Assembly (NCBI GenBank): GCA_016201355.1
Contig: JACQCY010000044.1
Location: forward strand, 1-12,780
DNA from: Candidatus Yonathbacteria bacterium
Lineage (GTDB): Bacteria; Patescibacteriota; Minisyncoccia; Phycocordibacterales; UBA1550
DNA: 12,780 bases
Direction: 5' to 3'
The notes below the pieces were generated by a model, which saw only the letters and a program-made list of their open reading frames with translations, did no database searches and was not told the origin of the DNA. Both the position numbers and the translations under genes were made by a program. Of the stretch, positions 1-7,315 are shown piece by piece. Within the stretch, counting starts at the first letter, position 1. Every line of letters starts with the position of its first letter.

Positions 1-127
1 TGAATGAAGGAAGAGTGTATTTGAGTAGGTGAGTAGGTAGGAGGGGGAGGCTATGTTGATATATTAATGAATCAAACAATGTCGCACCGTGTCGCACAAT
101 ATATCTTTTACGACCTGCTTCTATATA

Positions 128-171
128 ATTAAAGACCCCTGCGTCTGTCTGTAAAGATGAGGGTCTTTAAT
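128..171 (-). terminator. Hairpin downstream of the 76-aa membrane protein gene, probable terminator
   Basis: A perfect 11-bp inverted repeat (ATTAAAGACCC at 128-138 and its complement at 161-171) encloses a 22-base loop. It lies 22 bases after the stop of the minus-strand gene at 193-423 and so closes the long ftsW-murG-gltX-M23 gene string. There is no clean T-tract, only an AT-rich tail, so it may be a weak or factor-assisted terminator. Bases 1-127 beyond it hold no recognisable gene. They contain only a purine-rich GAGTAGGT direct repeat near 23-38 and a TGTCGCAC direct repeat near 79-96. Confidence 0.5.
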
Positions 172-192
172 GCCCCGAGACTGACATTGAGA

Positions 193-423
193 TTACGGAA
201 AGATGCTCTTGAGTCCATCCCAGAGATACACCCCGAGCGGAATTATATAATAATGAACTGCGCCGCCAAGCAAAGAGAAAACTTTTTGAACCCCTGCATT
301 ACTCAAGATATTATTTATTATTCCTCTTACATCTACATTGAAATATGCGAGAACAATAATCGCTACAATTATTAAAAATAATAACTTAACAAACCCCTGA
401 CTCTTTTGATATGTTTTTTCCAT
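193..423 (-). CDS. Small hypothetical membrane protein (76 aa)
   Basis: I do not recognise this protein by name. It has a short basic N-terminus (MEKTYQKSQG), then a clear hydrophobic segment at about residues 11-30 (FVKLLFLIIVAIIVLAYFNV), and a second, weaker hydrophobic patch near residues 55-70 ending in a Trp- and Gly-containing tail. This suggests one or two membrane passes. It follows the M23 peptidase gene by 28 bases on the same strand and is the last gene before a hairpin, so it is probably the distal gene of that transcript. A TATAAT box lies 13 bases upstream of its ATG and could give it extra local transcription. Small membrane proteins of this kind next to wall-hydrolase genes are common in Parcubacteria-like genomes, but no function can be assigned. 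Confidence 0.7.
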   Translation of the reverse strand: MEKTYQKSQGFVKLLFLIIVAIIVLAYFNVDVRGIINNILSNAGVQKVFSLLGGAVHYYIIPLGVYLWDGLKSIFP

Positions 424-436
424 ATAGGTATTAATT

Positions 437-442
437 ATTATA
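437..442 (-). promoter_or_regulatory. Possible -10 box for the 76-aa membrane protein gene
   Basis: On the minus strand the sequence is TATAAT, a perfect -10 hexamer, 13 bases before the ATG at 423. It sits in the AT-rich spacer after the M23 gene. I see no convincing -35 hexamer; that position falls in the 3' end of the M23 gene. It could equally be chance in AT-rich DNA. Confidence 0.25.
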
Positions 443-451
443 CTTCAAATT

Positions 452-1732
452 TTATAAATAATCCATTGGGTCAAGATATGCGCTTATCGGCGCTATCGGC
501 ATCGTGTACGAACGCCCTCCACAAGACTTGCTCGGGCGCGTCTCCACATTGACACCAGCGCTTGCATACATTGAGACATGAAGGTGTGCCCCTGTTGAAT
601 ATCCTGTATTTCCGCTATATCCAATGACCTCCCCCGGAGACACCTTATCCCCTTGGGACACTTTGATATGCGAAAGATGAGCATAGGTGCTTGCCAACCC
701 ATTATCGTATCGGACAAGTATCCACTTGCCAAAAGAAGCGCCATTGCATGTTAAATCAGTATCCCCTGTGCCGGCGACAATCCCCGTCCCCATTGATAGC
801 ACCTGTGTACCGATACTCGCGCGAAAATCAGTGCCATTATGCGTCCCCGACGCATAAAGTCTTCCAGACGCGCTTGTCTTTCCAAATTGTTGCGTAATAT
901 ACAGAGAATCGAGAGGGTAAGAGAAAACTTTTGTCCCCCGTGGTGGAATAGAAGCGGGATCAAGAATAAACTTGAGGGTTGCTTCGTAATCGCTCATTTC
1001 TTTCTCAAATGCATCCTTAAGCGCAAGTTTTTCCTTAAGAAGTTTCGCGTATACGGATTCTTTATTGTTTGTCTCGGCAAGAATCTTTGTATTTATCTTC
1101 TTATTATCTTCAGCTATCTTTTTGCGATCACTCAACTCTTCTTTCAAGTTGAGGAGTTTTTCTTTTTCTTTTTGTGTCAATCCCTGCTTTTGCAAAAGCT
1201 CAATCTTTATATCCTTGAGAACATTGATATTTTGACGCACGGTATCGCTAAATTGATTAACCATTTCAAGATCGTCCCAAAGCCCGGCAAAAGATTCGTT
1301 AGAAAGAGCGACTTCTGCAAGGGTACTCCCATCCGTTTCGTGTATCCTCCTCAAGACTTCCCTAAGCGCGGCATCGTAGGCCTCGACCTCGTCTCTCTTG
1401 CGCGCAATCTCAGTAGAAAGTTTGCGTATCTTGAGCTCAGTGTTATCCGCTTTTACTGAAGTGACATTGATCTCCGCATTAAGCTTTTTTCGTGTGATAT
1501 CAAGCTCGGCAATGAAATTTCTGAGTGAACTCTTAAGGGTCGCTATTTTTTCAAGATCATTTTTGTATTGAATTATTTCTTGTTCTACTTTTTTGATCTT
1601 ATCCTCAGTTTCAGAGATTTTACTCCTTATTTCATCTGCTGTCTGAGCAGATACGAACACTGAAGAACGGGTACCAAAAAACACAATGCCGATACACAAG
1701 ATTAATAATATTTTTCTCTTGAATTTTTGCAT
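452..1732 (-). CDS. Coiled-coil M23 family metallopeptidase (EnvC/NlpD-like murein hydrolase)
   Basis: Predicted secreted peptidoglycan endopeptidase of 426 residues. Residues 1-30 form a signal peptide or anchor: basic MQKFKRK, a hydrophobic core, then SAQ. Residues 31-255 are long charged helices rich in Lys, Glu and Leu, a coiled coil as in EnvC and related division hydrolases. The C-terminal part (about 270-400) is a LytM/peptidase M23 domain. The zinc and catalytic residues are visible: H298 and D302 in THNGTD, H352 in AHLSH, and H383 and H385 in GAHLHVS. It therefore looks enzymatically active, unlike E. coli EnvC, whose LytM domain is degenerate and only activates amidases. The gene follows gltX by 12 bases. 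No Shine-Dalgarno precedes the ATG, which lies inside a repeated sequence described separately. By neighbourhood (ftsW, murG, D-Ala-D-Ala carboxypeptidase) it probably cuts septal murein during division. Confidence 0.88.
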   Translation of the reverse strand: MQKFKRKILLILCIGIVFFGTRSSVFVSAQTADEIRSKISETEDKIKKVEQEIIQYKNDLEKIATLKSSLRNFIAELDITRKKLNAEINVTSVKADNTELKIRKLSTEIARKRDEVEAYDAALREVLRRIHETDGSTLAEVALSNESFAGLWDDLEMVNQFSDTVRQNINVLKDIKIELLQKQGLTQKEKEKLLNLKEELSDRKKIAEDNKKINTKILAETNNKESVYAKLLKEKLALKDAFEKEMSDYEATLKFILDPASIPPRGTKVFSYPLDSLYITQQFGKTSASGRLYASGTHNGTDFRASIGTQVLSMGTGIVAGTGDTDLTCNGASFGKWILVRYDNGLASTYAHLSHIKVSQGDKVSPGEVIGYSGNTGYSTGAHLHVSMYASAGVNVETRPSKSCGGRSYTMPIAPISAYLDPMDYL

Positions 1733-1753
1733 TTATTCTACTTACTACTTTCT
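1727..1753 (-). repeat. Stop-rich spacer repeat, copy 1 (gltX end / M23 start)
   Basis: A 27-base sequence on the minus strand (AGAAAGTAGTAAGTAGAAT, then AAATGCAA) spans the last codons and stop of gltX, the 12-base spacer and the ATGCAA start of the M23 gene. It matches 7714-7740 at 24 of 27 positions by direct reading, and there too it spans a spacer leading into an ATGCAA. It is rich in TAG and TAA triplets in several frames. Confidence 0.5.
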
Positions 1754-3115
1754 CCTTACTATCTTATCTATTCTCTCCATTGCTTTCTCTATGCGACGAA
1801 GGGTGACTTCCCTTCCCAATATTTCCGCCAAAATAAAAGGATCGGGAGATTTATCTCTCCCCGAGAGAGCAAACCTAAGCGGCCACAGCACATTCCCCTT
1901 CCCTGCCAAAGATGCGTATTTCCAAAGTGTGTTTTTTACCGCTTCCACAGTGAAATCATCTGCTGAAATCCCCTGCAACAATTTAACAACCTTAACGAGA
2001 TGATTTCGCGTTCGTTCTGCATTTTTATCATTTTTCCAAAAAAGTCCCTCCGCATTATACTCCGGATCCTCAAAGAAATATTCTATCTCGCCATTTTCTG
2101 CCATAATTTTTACTTCCCCAAAAGCGCTCACATGATCGAGAATGATAGGAACAATCTTCTCAAATACTCTTGTATTGTTTGATGCGAAAGATTTCAAACT
2201 TTCCGGAAGGTATGCGAAAATTTTTTCCTTTGCCTCGACAAAAGGAAGTTTCTTCATATACTGTTTATTAAACCATTTGAGCTTATCAATATTCCACACC
2301 GCAGCGCCTTTTTGTATCTTTTCAAGAGTAAAAAGTCTGAGCATATCTTCTCGTGACAATAACTCCTGTTCGGTCCCGGGATTCCACCCCATAAGAGCGA
2401 CAAAATTGATGAGCGCTTCCGGTAAATACCCTTCATCTCTGTATTCAGTGACACCGAGCGCGCCATGCCGTTTTGAAAGCTTTGTCTTATCCGGAGCAAG
2501 GATCATCGGCATATGGGTATATGAGGGTCGTGGCGCCCCTAATGCCTCCTGTAAAAGTATTTGGCGCGGAGTATTTGAAATGCCATCATCTCCGCGGATA
2601 ATATGCGTAATTCCCATCTCAAAATCATCAACTACGACCGCAAGATGATAGAGCGGTGTATTGATATCTTTTGCAATGACAAAATCCCCAAGCTCGGTCG
2701 TGTCAAAAGAAATATCACCTCGCGCTTCATCATAAAAAGTCACGACCCGATTGGGATTCTTGAAACGGATGACTTCACTGCGCTCTCCAATTTCCTTTGG
2801 TTCTTCTTTTGAAACATACGCGGTGCCGTCAGCAAGAAGAGCATCGATGTGTTTTTTATAGATTTCTCCCCGCTCAGATTGACGATAGAATTCATCATAA
2901 TCAATGCCAAACCATTTCAATCCCTCAAGAATGTTTTCCTCAAATGCCGGGGTTGAGCGTTCCCGGTCGGTGTCCTCAATACGAAGCACAAATTTACCGT
3001 TATGCTGTCTCGCATAGAGCCATGGATACAGAGCCGTGCGGAGAGAGCCGATATGCAAAACCCCGGTGGGAGAGGGCGCGAATCGAGTTACTATTTTTTC
3101 AGCAGTAAAAGACAT
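1745..3115 (-). CDS. gltX: Glutamyl-tRNA synthetase (GluRS), compact form
   Basis: Class I aminoacyl-tRNA synthetase charging tRNA with glutamate in the cytoplasm; 456 residues, near the usual 460-490. The Rossmann core opens with FAPSPTGVLHIGSLRTALY (HIGH-type motif HIGS at 21-24). LRIEDTDRER follows at 44-53, and the KMSKS-type loop KLSKR is at 212-216. The rest is the helical anticodon-binding part. The segment after GTAY at 97-100 is short (VSKEEPKEIGERSEVIRFKN) and has none of the cysteines that many bacterial GluRS carry there for zinc. I recall this trimmed form from Patescibacteria-type enzymes. RGDDGIS at 174-180 has Gly where His is usual (RGDDH/RGEDH). Whether it is discriminating or also charges tRNA-Gln cannot be read with confidence. 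It starts 12 bases after the murG stop, without a Shine-Dalgarno. Confidence 0.95.
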   Translation of the reverse strand: MSFTAEKIVTRFAPSPTGVLHIGSLRTALYPWLYARQHNGKFVLRIEDTDRERSTPAFEENILEGLKWFGIDYDEFYRQSERGEIYKKHIDALLADGTAYVSKEEPKEIGERSEVIRFKNPNRVVTFYDEARGDISFDTTELGDFVIAKDINTPLYHLAVVVDDFEMGITHIIRGDDGISNTPRQILLQEALGAPRPSYTHMPMILAPDKTKLSKRHGALGVTEYRDEGYLPEALINFVALMGWNPGTEQELLSREDMLRLFTLEKIQKGAAVWNIDKLKWFNKQYMKKLPFVEAKEKIFAYLPESLKSFASNNTRVFEKIVPIILDHVSAFGEVKIMAENGEIEYFFEDPEYNAEGLFWKNDKNAERTRNHLVKVVKLLQGISADDFTVEAVKNTLWKYASLAGKGNVLWPLRFALSGRDKSPDPFILAEILGREVTLRRIEKAMERIDKIVRRK

Positions 3116-3127
3116 AGGGATAAGCTT

Positions 3128-4288
3128 TTATGATATCAAAGACTGATGACGCAATAATATCGCCATTATTTGTTCAGCGATTTTTTCGGCTGAATCAGCG
3201 CGCGCAAAAGCAAGGGCGCGCTCTTTCATCTCCGCGCGACGCAGAGGATTCTCTATCAAGCGATCGATCTCCGCAATAAGAATATTTTGGGTAAGATTTT
3301 CTTCCTCCACAACAACAGCTCCCCCCGCCCGCGCGTACGCAAAAGCGTTTTCCCTCTGATGATTGCCGTGAGAGTTGGTAATGGGGACCAATAGCGCAGG
3401 TATCCCCCAATTTGCAATCTCAAAAATAGCCGACCCGGAACGCGAAACAACAATTGTCGCAACCTCAGCGGCAAGTCGCATCTTTTTTGAATCAAGGTAT
3501 CCGTACACATGATAGCGAGACGCGTTATGATTTCCTTCGTGGTGTTCATAGGATGCTCTCGTAAGGAGCCCGCTGATAAGTTCTTGCACTTCGGTGGCGT
3601 TTGCTTCTCCTGTTTGGTGGATGACCTGATAGCGCTCGACAAGACGCGGGGCGAGCGACACCATATGCCCGTTTATCTTTTGCGCTCCTTGCGAACCACC
3701 GAGAACGAGGATCACAGGGACCGAATGATCAAGCCCGAGTTCACGAAACGCATCCAAGCCCGAAGGGCGCATCAAATCTTCGCGGATAGGGTTGCCGGTA
3801 AGCGCAGTGCGTCCGGGAGGAAAGAATTTCGCCGCTTCCGGATACGAAATGGCAATCTTTTGAGCAAATTTCCCCGCCCATACATTTACCCGTCCCGGAA
3901 CACTGTCAGACTCGTGGATGATGACCGGAATACGAAAAAATCGCGCCGCAACAAGCGCGGGAAAACTCGCAAAAGAACCTTTACTGAACACAACATCGGG
4001 GTATAATGTAAATACTTTAAAAAATGCTCCGAAAACTCCCCACGCCATTTTAAATAAATCTAATAAATTCTGTAGAGAAAAATAGGTGCGCAATTTCCCT
4101 GCAGTAATTCTTTGAAAAGTGATCTTGTTGTCATAGAGCATCCGTTCGTTGTACGGTTCCGTTGACATATAATACAACTTCGCGCCAACGATCTTCTCGC
4201 GCTCAAGCATTATATTTAATTTTTGAGCAACGGCAATAATCGGATAAAAATGCCCGCCACTACCACCACCGGTAAAAAGAATTTTCAC
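3128..4288 (-). CDS. murG: MurG, UDP-GlcNAc:lipid I N-acetylglucosaminyltransferase
   Basis: Adds N-acetylglucosamine to undecaprenyl-PP-MurNAc-pentapeptide (lipid I) to make lipid II on the inner face of the cytoplasmic membrane. The protein has 386 residues, slightly above the usual 355-370. Family motifs in order: GGGSGGH at 7-13 (N-terminal G loop), HESDSVPGR at 125-133, TGNPIR at 164-169, LGGSQGAQKIN at 196-206 (second G loop) and SRSGSAIFEIA at 282-292 with a following HQRENA (UDP-sugar-binding GT28 domain). The start codon is GTG at 4288, chosen because MKILFTGGG begins exactly at the N-terminal beta strand. No Shine-Dalgarno is present. The gene lies 43 bases after ftsW and 12 bases before gltX. 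Pairing with ftsW is as in the classical dcw cluster, but mur ligases and ftsZ are absent here. Confidence 0.96.
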   Translation of the reverse strand: MKILFTGGGSGGHFYPIIAVAQKLNIMLEREKIVGAKLYYMSTEPYNERMLYDNKITFQRITAGKLRTYFSLQNLLDLFKMAWGVFGAFFKVFTLYPDVVFSKGSFASFPALVAARFFRIPVIIHESDSVPGRVNVWAGKFAQKIAISYPEAAKFFPPGRTALTGNPIREDLMRPSGLDAFRELGLDHSVPVILVLGGSQGAQKINGHMVSLAPRLVERYQVIHQTGEANATEVQELISGLLTRASYEHHEGNHNASRYHVYGYLDSKKMRLAAEVATIVVSRSGSAIFEIANWGIPALLVPITNSHGNHQRENAFAYARAGGAVVVEEENLTQNILIAEIDRLIENPLRRAEMKERALAFARADSAEKIAEQIMAILLRHQSLIS

Positions 4289-4331
4289 GCTGTTTTTGAA
4301 ATTTAAATTAAATAATGGACAGAGGGACTTG

Positions 4332-5450
4332 TCACTTCGCTCGTTGATCTTTTGAGGCCGTTACTCCTTTGGAAATATTCAGCAAAATGCCAATCTCAAG
4401 GAGAGCGAGGAGAATAGCCGTACCTCCGTGGCTTATAAAGACAAGGGGTACGCCAGTAAGCGGAATGAGCCCGAGCATTGCCGCAATATTCATAAATGAT
4501 TGCGATACTATCAGTATAACAATTCCGACAGCTAAAAGTCCACTAAATGGATCTGACGCAGTATGAGCAATCCGTAATCCTCGGAGACCGAATAAAAAGA
4601 ATAGGATAATGATGACGGTCCCTCCGACAAAACCGAATTCTTCCCCAACCACGGCAAAGACAGAGTCCCCTGTAGGTTCGGGAAGCGAGCCGAATTTTTG
4701 AATACTTTGTCCAAAACCACGACCCGTAATACCCCCCGACCCGATAGCGATGAAAGATTTCTGTATTTGGTAACTTGCGCCTTGAGGGTCTCGTGAAGGG
4801 TCAAAGAAAGTGAGCACGCGGTCTTTTATATACGGACGAACCAGAGCGAGGACCGCAACCGCGACAAAAGAGATGAGGATAAGAACAAGGAAATGCCGTA
4901 ACTTCATTCCCCCCGCAATGAGCATTGAAGAGATAGCGATAAAAAGCACAACAAAAGTCCCCGTATCCGGTTCTGCAAGAAGTATGATGGCGGGGATAAC
5001 GGTAATCAGTGCCGTAAAACCAAGCGCATATTTAAATGAAGATAATCGTTCTTTAAAGAGAGCAATGAGAGCCGCAGAGTAAATCACCGTTCCCAGTTTG
5101 AGTATTTCAGACGGCTGAAAAGACAATGGCCCCAATAAAATCCATCGATGCGCTCCCCCGTGGGCAAAACCGATCCCGGGAACAAACACAAGGAGGGTCA
5201 TCAATGCCGATCCGATAAATATATAGAGTGAATACTTGCGTATTATTCTCAAGGGAAGATAGAGAAAAACAAAAAGAGCGATTGTCCCTAAAAAGATTCC
5301 GAGGAGCGCCTGACTAAAAAGAATATCGCCAAGAGAAAATCCCTTGCGAACAAAGAGACCAAACGATGCGGAAGTAAAGACAAAAAAACCGACGAAGACG
5401 AGCGTAACCGAAAGAGCAAGAAAAATTTTATCTATTTTTTTTATCTTCAT
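4332..5450 (-). CDS. ftsW: FtsW/RodA/SpoVE (SEDS) peptidoglycan glycosyltransferase, probably FtsW
   Basis: Polytopic SEDS-family protein that polymerises lipid II into glycan strands, working with a class B penicillin-binding protein at the septum. It has 372 residues with about ten hydrophobic segments. Family signatures: RWILLGPLSFQPSEILKLG at 102-120, LAEPDTGTFVVL at 158-169, GITGRGFGQSIQKFGSLPEP at 240-259, GDSVFAVVGEEFGFVGG at 261-277 (D262 corresponds to the essential SEDS aspartate), and LTGVPLVFISHGG at 331-343. FtsW rather than RodA is inferred from the adjacent murG; sequence alone does not decide. The ATG at 5450 is preceded by AAAATAACAAG, a context shared with scpB and close to that of scpA. 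The gene begins 16 bases past the end of the palindromic element at 5467-5726, so transcription from dacA would have to cross that structure. Confidence 0.92.
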   Translation of the reverse strand: MKIKKIDKIFLALSVTLVFVGFFVFTSASFGLFVRKGFSLGDILFSQALLGIFLGTIALFVFLYLPLRIIRKYSLYIFIGSALMTLLVFVPGIGFAHGGAHRWILLGPLSFQPSEILKLGTVIYSAALIALFKERLSSFKYALGFTALITVIPAIILLAEPDTGTFVVLFIAISSMLIAGGMKLRHFLVLILISFVAVAVLALVRPYIKDRVLTFFDPSRDPQGASYQIQKSFIAIGSGGITGRGFGQSIQKFGSLPEPTGDSVFAVVGEEFGFVGGTVIIILFFLFGLRGLRIAHTASDPFSGLLAVGIVILIVSQSFMNIAAMLGLIPLTGVPLVFISHGGTAILLALLEIGILLNISKGVTASKDQRAK

Positions 5451-5466
5451 CTTGTTATTTTGAATC

Positions 5467-5726
5467 TACTGACCTTTTCCACATAGCTTAGTAATATAAC
5501 TGAGTACAATATAGTTTGCGCTCGTTCGGTAATGAAAGTTGGTACTTTCATTACACTCGCTCGCTTAACTATAATAAATGCGATGATATTTTCGCATCCG
5601 CGCGATCGTGGAGCGCAAAAACTCTTGAGCCGTACTGTTGGTACAGCGAAAAGGGTTTTTGCGCGAACGATGTGCGGTGCGGAAATATGGCGCATTTTTA
5701 TCTAAGCTATATGGAAAAGGTCAGTA
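5467..5726. mobile_element. MITE-like palindromic element with 24-bp terminal inverted repeats and TA ends
   Basis: The ends 5467-5490 and 5703-5726 are inverted copies with one mismatch over 24 bp (TACTGACCTTTTCC... against ...GGAAAAGGTCAGTA). The outermost two bases are TA on both sides, as expected for a TA target duplication of the IS630/Tc1-mariner type. Inside, 5511-5572 forms a side hairpin with a perfect 10-bp stem (GTAATGAAAG, 5529-5538 with 5545-5554) and loop TTGGTA. About 5573-5626 pairs imperfectly with 5651-5702, including GCGCAAAAACTCTT with AAGGGTTTTTGCGC. There is no transposase, and the 70-90-codon open frames on both strands here look like shadows of the palindrome. It lies between dacA and ftsW. 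It could be a non-autonomous transposon remnant, or a host structural/regulatory repeat. Confidence 0.6.
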
Positions 5727-6690
5727 AGACCGCTTGCACCAATGTCTTCATATCATCAAAACGCCCTTTGTAGGTTGAACCAAGGACAACGGCAATCACG
5801 GGATGCCCGATACCAACATCAAACAAAATAGCGAGGTTTCCTCCTGCGAGGTCAGTATACCCTGTCTTTGAAGCCAGTAAGCCGAGGAAATTTCCTATTG
5901 CTTCGTTGGTGTTGGTAAGAGTATGGACAATGCCATCCTGTGATACGATTTGCGCATCTTTGTGGGTGGTTATTTCAAAAGTGGAAGGATATTTTTCTCG
6001 CAAAGTAGTGAGAAGAAGAGCAACTTCGCGCGCCGAACCATACCCTCCTGCCCGCGCCGTAGCTTCGGTAGGCAAGCCGTTCTTGGTTTGCGGAACGATA
6101 TCAAGTCCTGATTCATTAAAAAATTCCATCGTCGTCAGTCCAAGCGCTTGCGCTTTATCATTCATCATCTGCACAAAATGATTGCGCGCAAAAACAGAAT
6201 CTCCCGTATAAATACTCTGCCCTTCCGAACCCACAAAGGAAGCAACGGCACGCGCCGCATCATTTGAAGAAGCTATCAACATCGTATTGAGGAGATCGGC
6301 AACCCGCCACCGCTCTCCCTCGCGAAGACCAGAATCCCCCTCTGCCTCAATATCATCCCGCGTCAAAGTAACGACGGCATTATCCCCCATTTTTTCTTTT
6401 GCCACGAACGCAGTCATAAGCTTTGTGATGGAAGCGAGCGGGAGCTTCTCGTTTTCGTTGCGAGAAAAAATAACTTTATTTTCTAAAATATCAAAAACAA
6501 ATACTGCGCGCGCGTCGAGAATGATATTTTCAAAAGGACTAGAATACGGTGCGTGTATCTCTTCGCGCGTCACTTCACTCAGCGAAGCCTCCGCAAGAGG
6601 AAATTGCTCAATAGCAAAAAAATTATAAAGACTCGCAATAGCGAGTGTGCTTCCTATCAAGACGACAAGGAGTGCTTTAATCCTCTTCAT
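5707..6690 (-). CDS. dacA: Serine-type D-Ala-D-Ala carboxypeptidase (peptidase S11, PBP5/DacA-like)
   Basis: Trims the terminal D-Ala from murein stem pentapeptides outside the membrane. Starting at the ATG at 6690 the protein has 327 residues: KRIK, then a hydrophobic signal or anchor at about 5-25, then the S11 catalytic domain. All three penicillin-binding motifs are present: SITK at 87-90 (nucleophile Ser87), SSN at 141-143 and KTG at 275-277. The C-terminal PBP5 beta domain and membrane-binding helix are lacking, so the N-terminal segment probably anchors it. The frame is open upstream to 6789. I prefer 6690 (14-base overlap with scpB, translational coupling); an ATG at 6717 is a possible alternative. 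No Shine-Dalgarno is clear. The last five residues (LTFSI) and the stop lie inside the terminal repeat of the palindromic element, so the original C-terminus may have been altered by insertion. Confidence 0.9.
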   Translation of the reverse strand: MKRIKALLVVLIGSTLAIASLYNFFAIEQFPLAEASLSEVTREEIHAPYSSPFENIILDARAVFVFDILENKVIFSRNENEKLPLASITKLMTAFVAKEKMGDNAVVTLTRDDIEAEGDSGLREGERWRVADLLNTMLIASSNDAARAVASFVGSEGQSIYTGDSVFARNHFVQMMNDKAQALGLTTMEFFNESGLDIVPQTKNGLPTEATARAGGYGSAREVALLLTTLREKYPSTFEITTHKDAQIVSQDGIVHTLTNTNEAIGNFLGLLASKTGYTDLAGGNLAILFDVGIGHPVIAVVLGSTYKGRFDDMKTLVQAVLLTFSI

Positions 6691-7306
6691 CGACCAATCG
6701 ATCAGGTTCTTCTTCATATTTGTTTGATTCTTCATTACTTTCTTCGTTTGGTAACACCTCGAAAGAAGTTTGCTCTGCTTTGATTTCATCGACCACTCCC
6801 TGCATACTCTCGTATTCAGGAAGATCTTCTACTTTACTGATACCCATATACGAGAGGAGGTCAAACGAGGGACGATATACGACACTCCGCGCGCTCCCCT
6901 TGTCTATCCGCTCAATGAGCCCGCGTACTTCCAGATTGCGGAGAATATAATTTGAATTTACTCCGCGAAGGTAGTTGATCTCGCTCCGCGATATTGGTCC
7001 ACGATAGAGAACAATAGAAAGTGTTTCAAGCCCCGCTTTGCCAATATCCTTATTGAGCTCATCTTTGATGAGTTTCTCAATGGTTGCGCTCATCTCCGGC
7101 GCGGTTCCCAACATCACCTCTTCGTCTTTTTGAATGAGAACAATGCCTCTATTGGCAAATTTTTTATTGAGTGTTTCTATCCCCTCAAGAATTTCTTCCG
7201 CTGACACCCCAAGCGCCTTAGCAAGAAAATCGACCTTCACCGACTCCCCCTTAAAAAAGAGGAGTGCCTCTATGCGCGCCGAAATATCTAAATCCTTGTT
7301 CTCCAT
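6677..7306 (-). CDS. scpB: Segregation and condensation protein B (ScpB)
   Basis: Kleisin-associated subunit of the SMC-ScpA-ScpB condensin, which compacts and separates replicated chromosomes. 209 residues, normal for ScpB. The N-terminal part (ARIEALLFFKGESV...LAKALGVSAEEI) is a winged helix. The diagnostic second winged helix is GLETLSIVLYRGPISRSEIN followed by YLRGVNSNYILRNLEVRGLIER. The C-terminal 50 residues are acidic (EESNEESNKYEEEPDRLVDEED) and probably disordered. The gene begins 9 bases after the 111-aa membrane protein gene and its end overlaps dacA. The sequence before the ATG is GTTAAAATAACGAG, with no Shine-Dalgarno. scpA lies upstream on the same strand but is separated by the DJ-1-like and membrane protein genes rather than directly adjacent as in many bacteria. 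Confidence 0.94.
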   Translation of the reverse strand: MENKDLDISARIEALLFFKGESVKVDFLAKALGVSAEEILEGIETLNKKFANRGIVLIQKDEEVMLGTAPEMSATIEKLIKDELNKDIGKAGLETLSIVLYRGPISRSEINYLRGVNSNYILRNLEVRGLIERIDKGSARSVVYRPSFDLLSYMGISKVEDLPEYESMQGVVDEIKAEQTSFEVLPNEESNEESNKYEEEPDRLVDEED

Positions 7307-7315
7307 CTCGTTATT

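Noticed and set aside
79..96. TGTCGCAC direct repeat, considered as a start of a CRISPR or iteron array
   Set aside because: Only two copies separated by two bases, no further units and no associated genes.
839..1459. 206-codon plus-strand frame opposite the M23 peptidase gene
   Set aside because: Phe/Leu-rich mirror of the Lys/Glu coiled-coil coding region; no start signal, and it opposes a well-supported gene.
5447..5695. 82-codon minus-strand frame ending with an ATGA overlap at ftsW, and an 85-codon plus-strand frame at 5516-5773
   Set aside because: Both cover the palindromic element and carry mirror-image peptides (LSYVEKVS and LSYMEKVS) produced by the terminal repeats. Composition is not protein-like, and the plus-strand frame runs into dacA.
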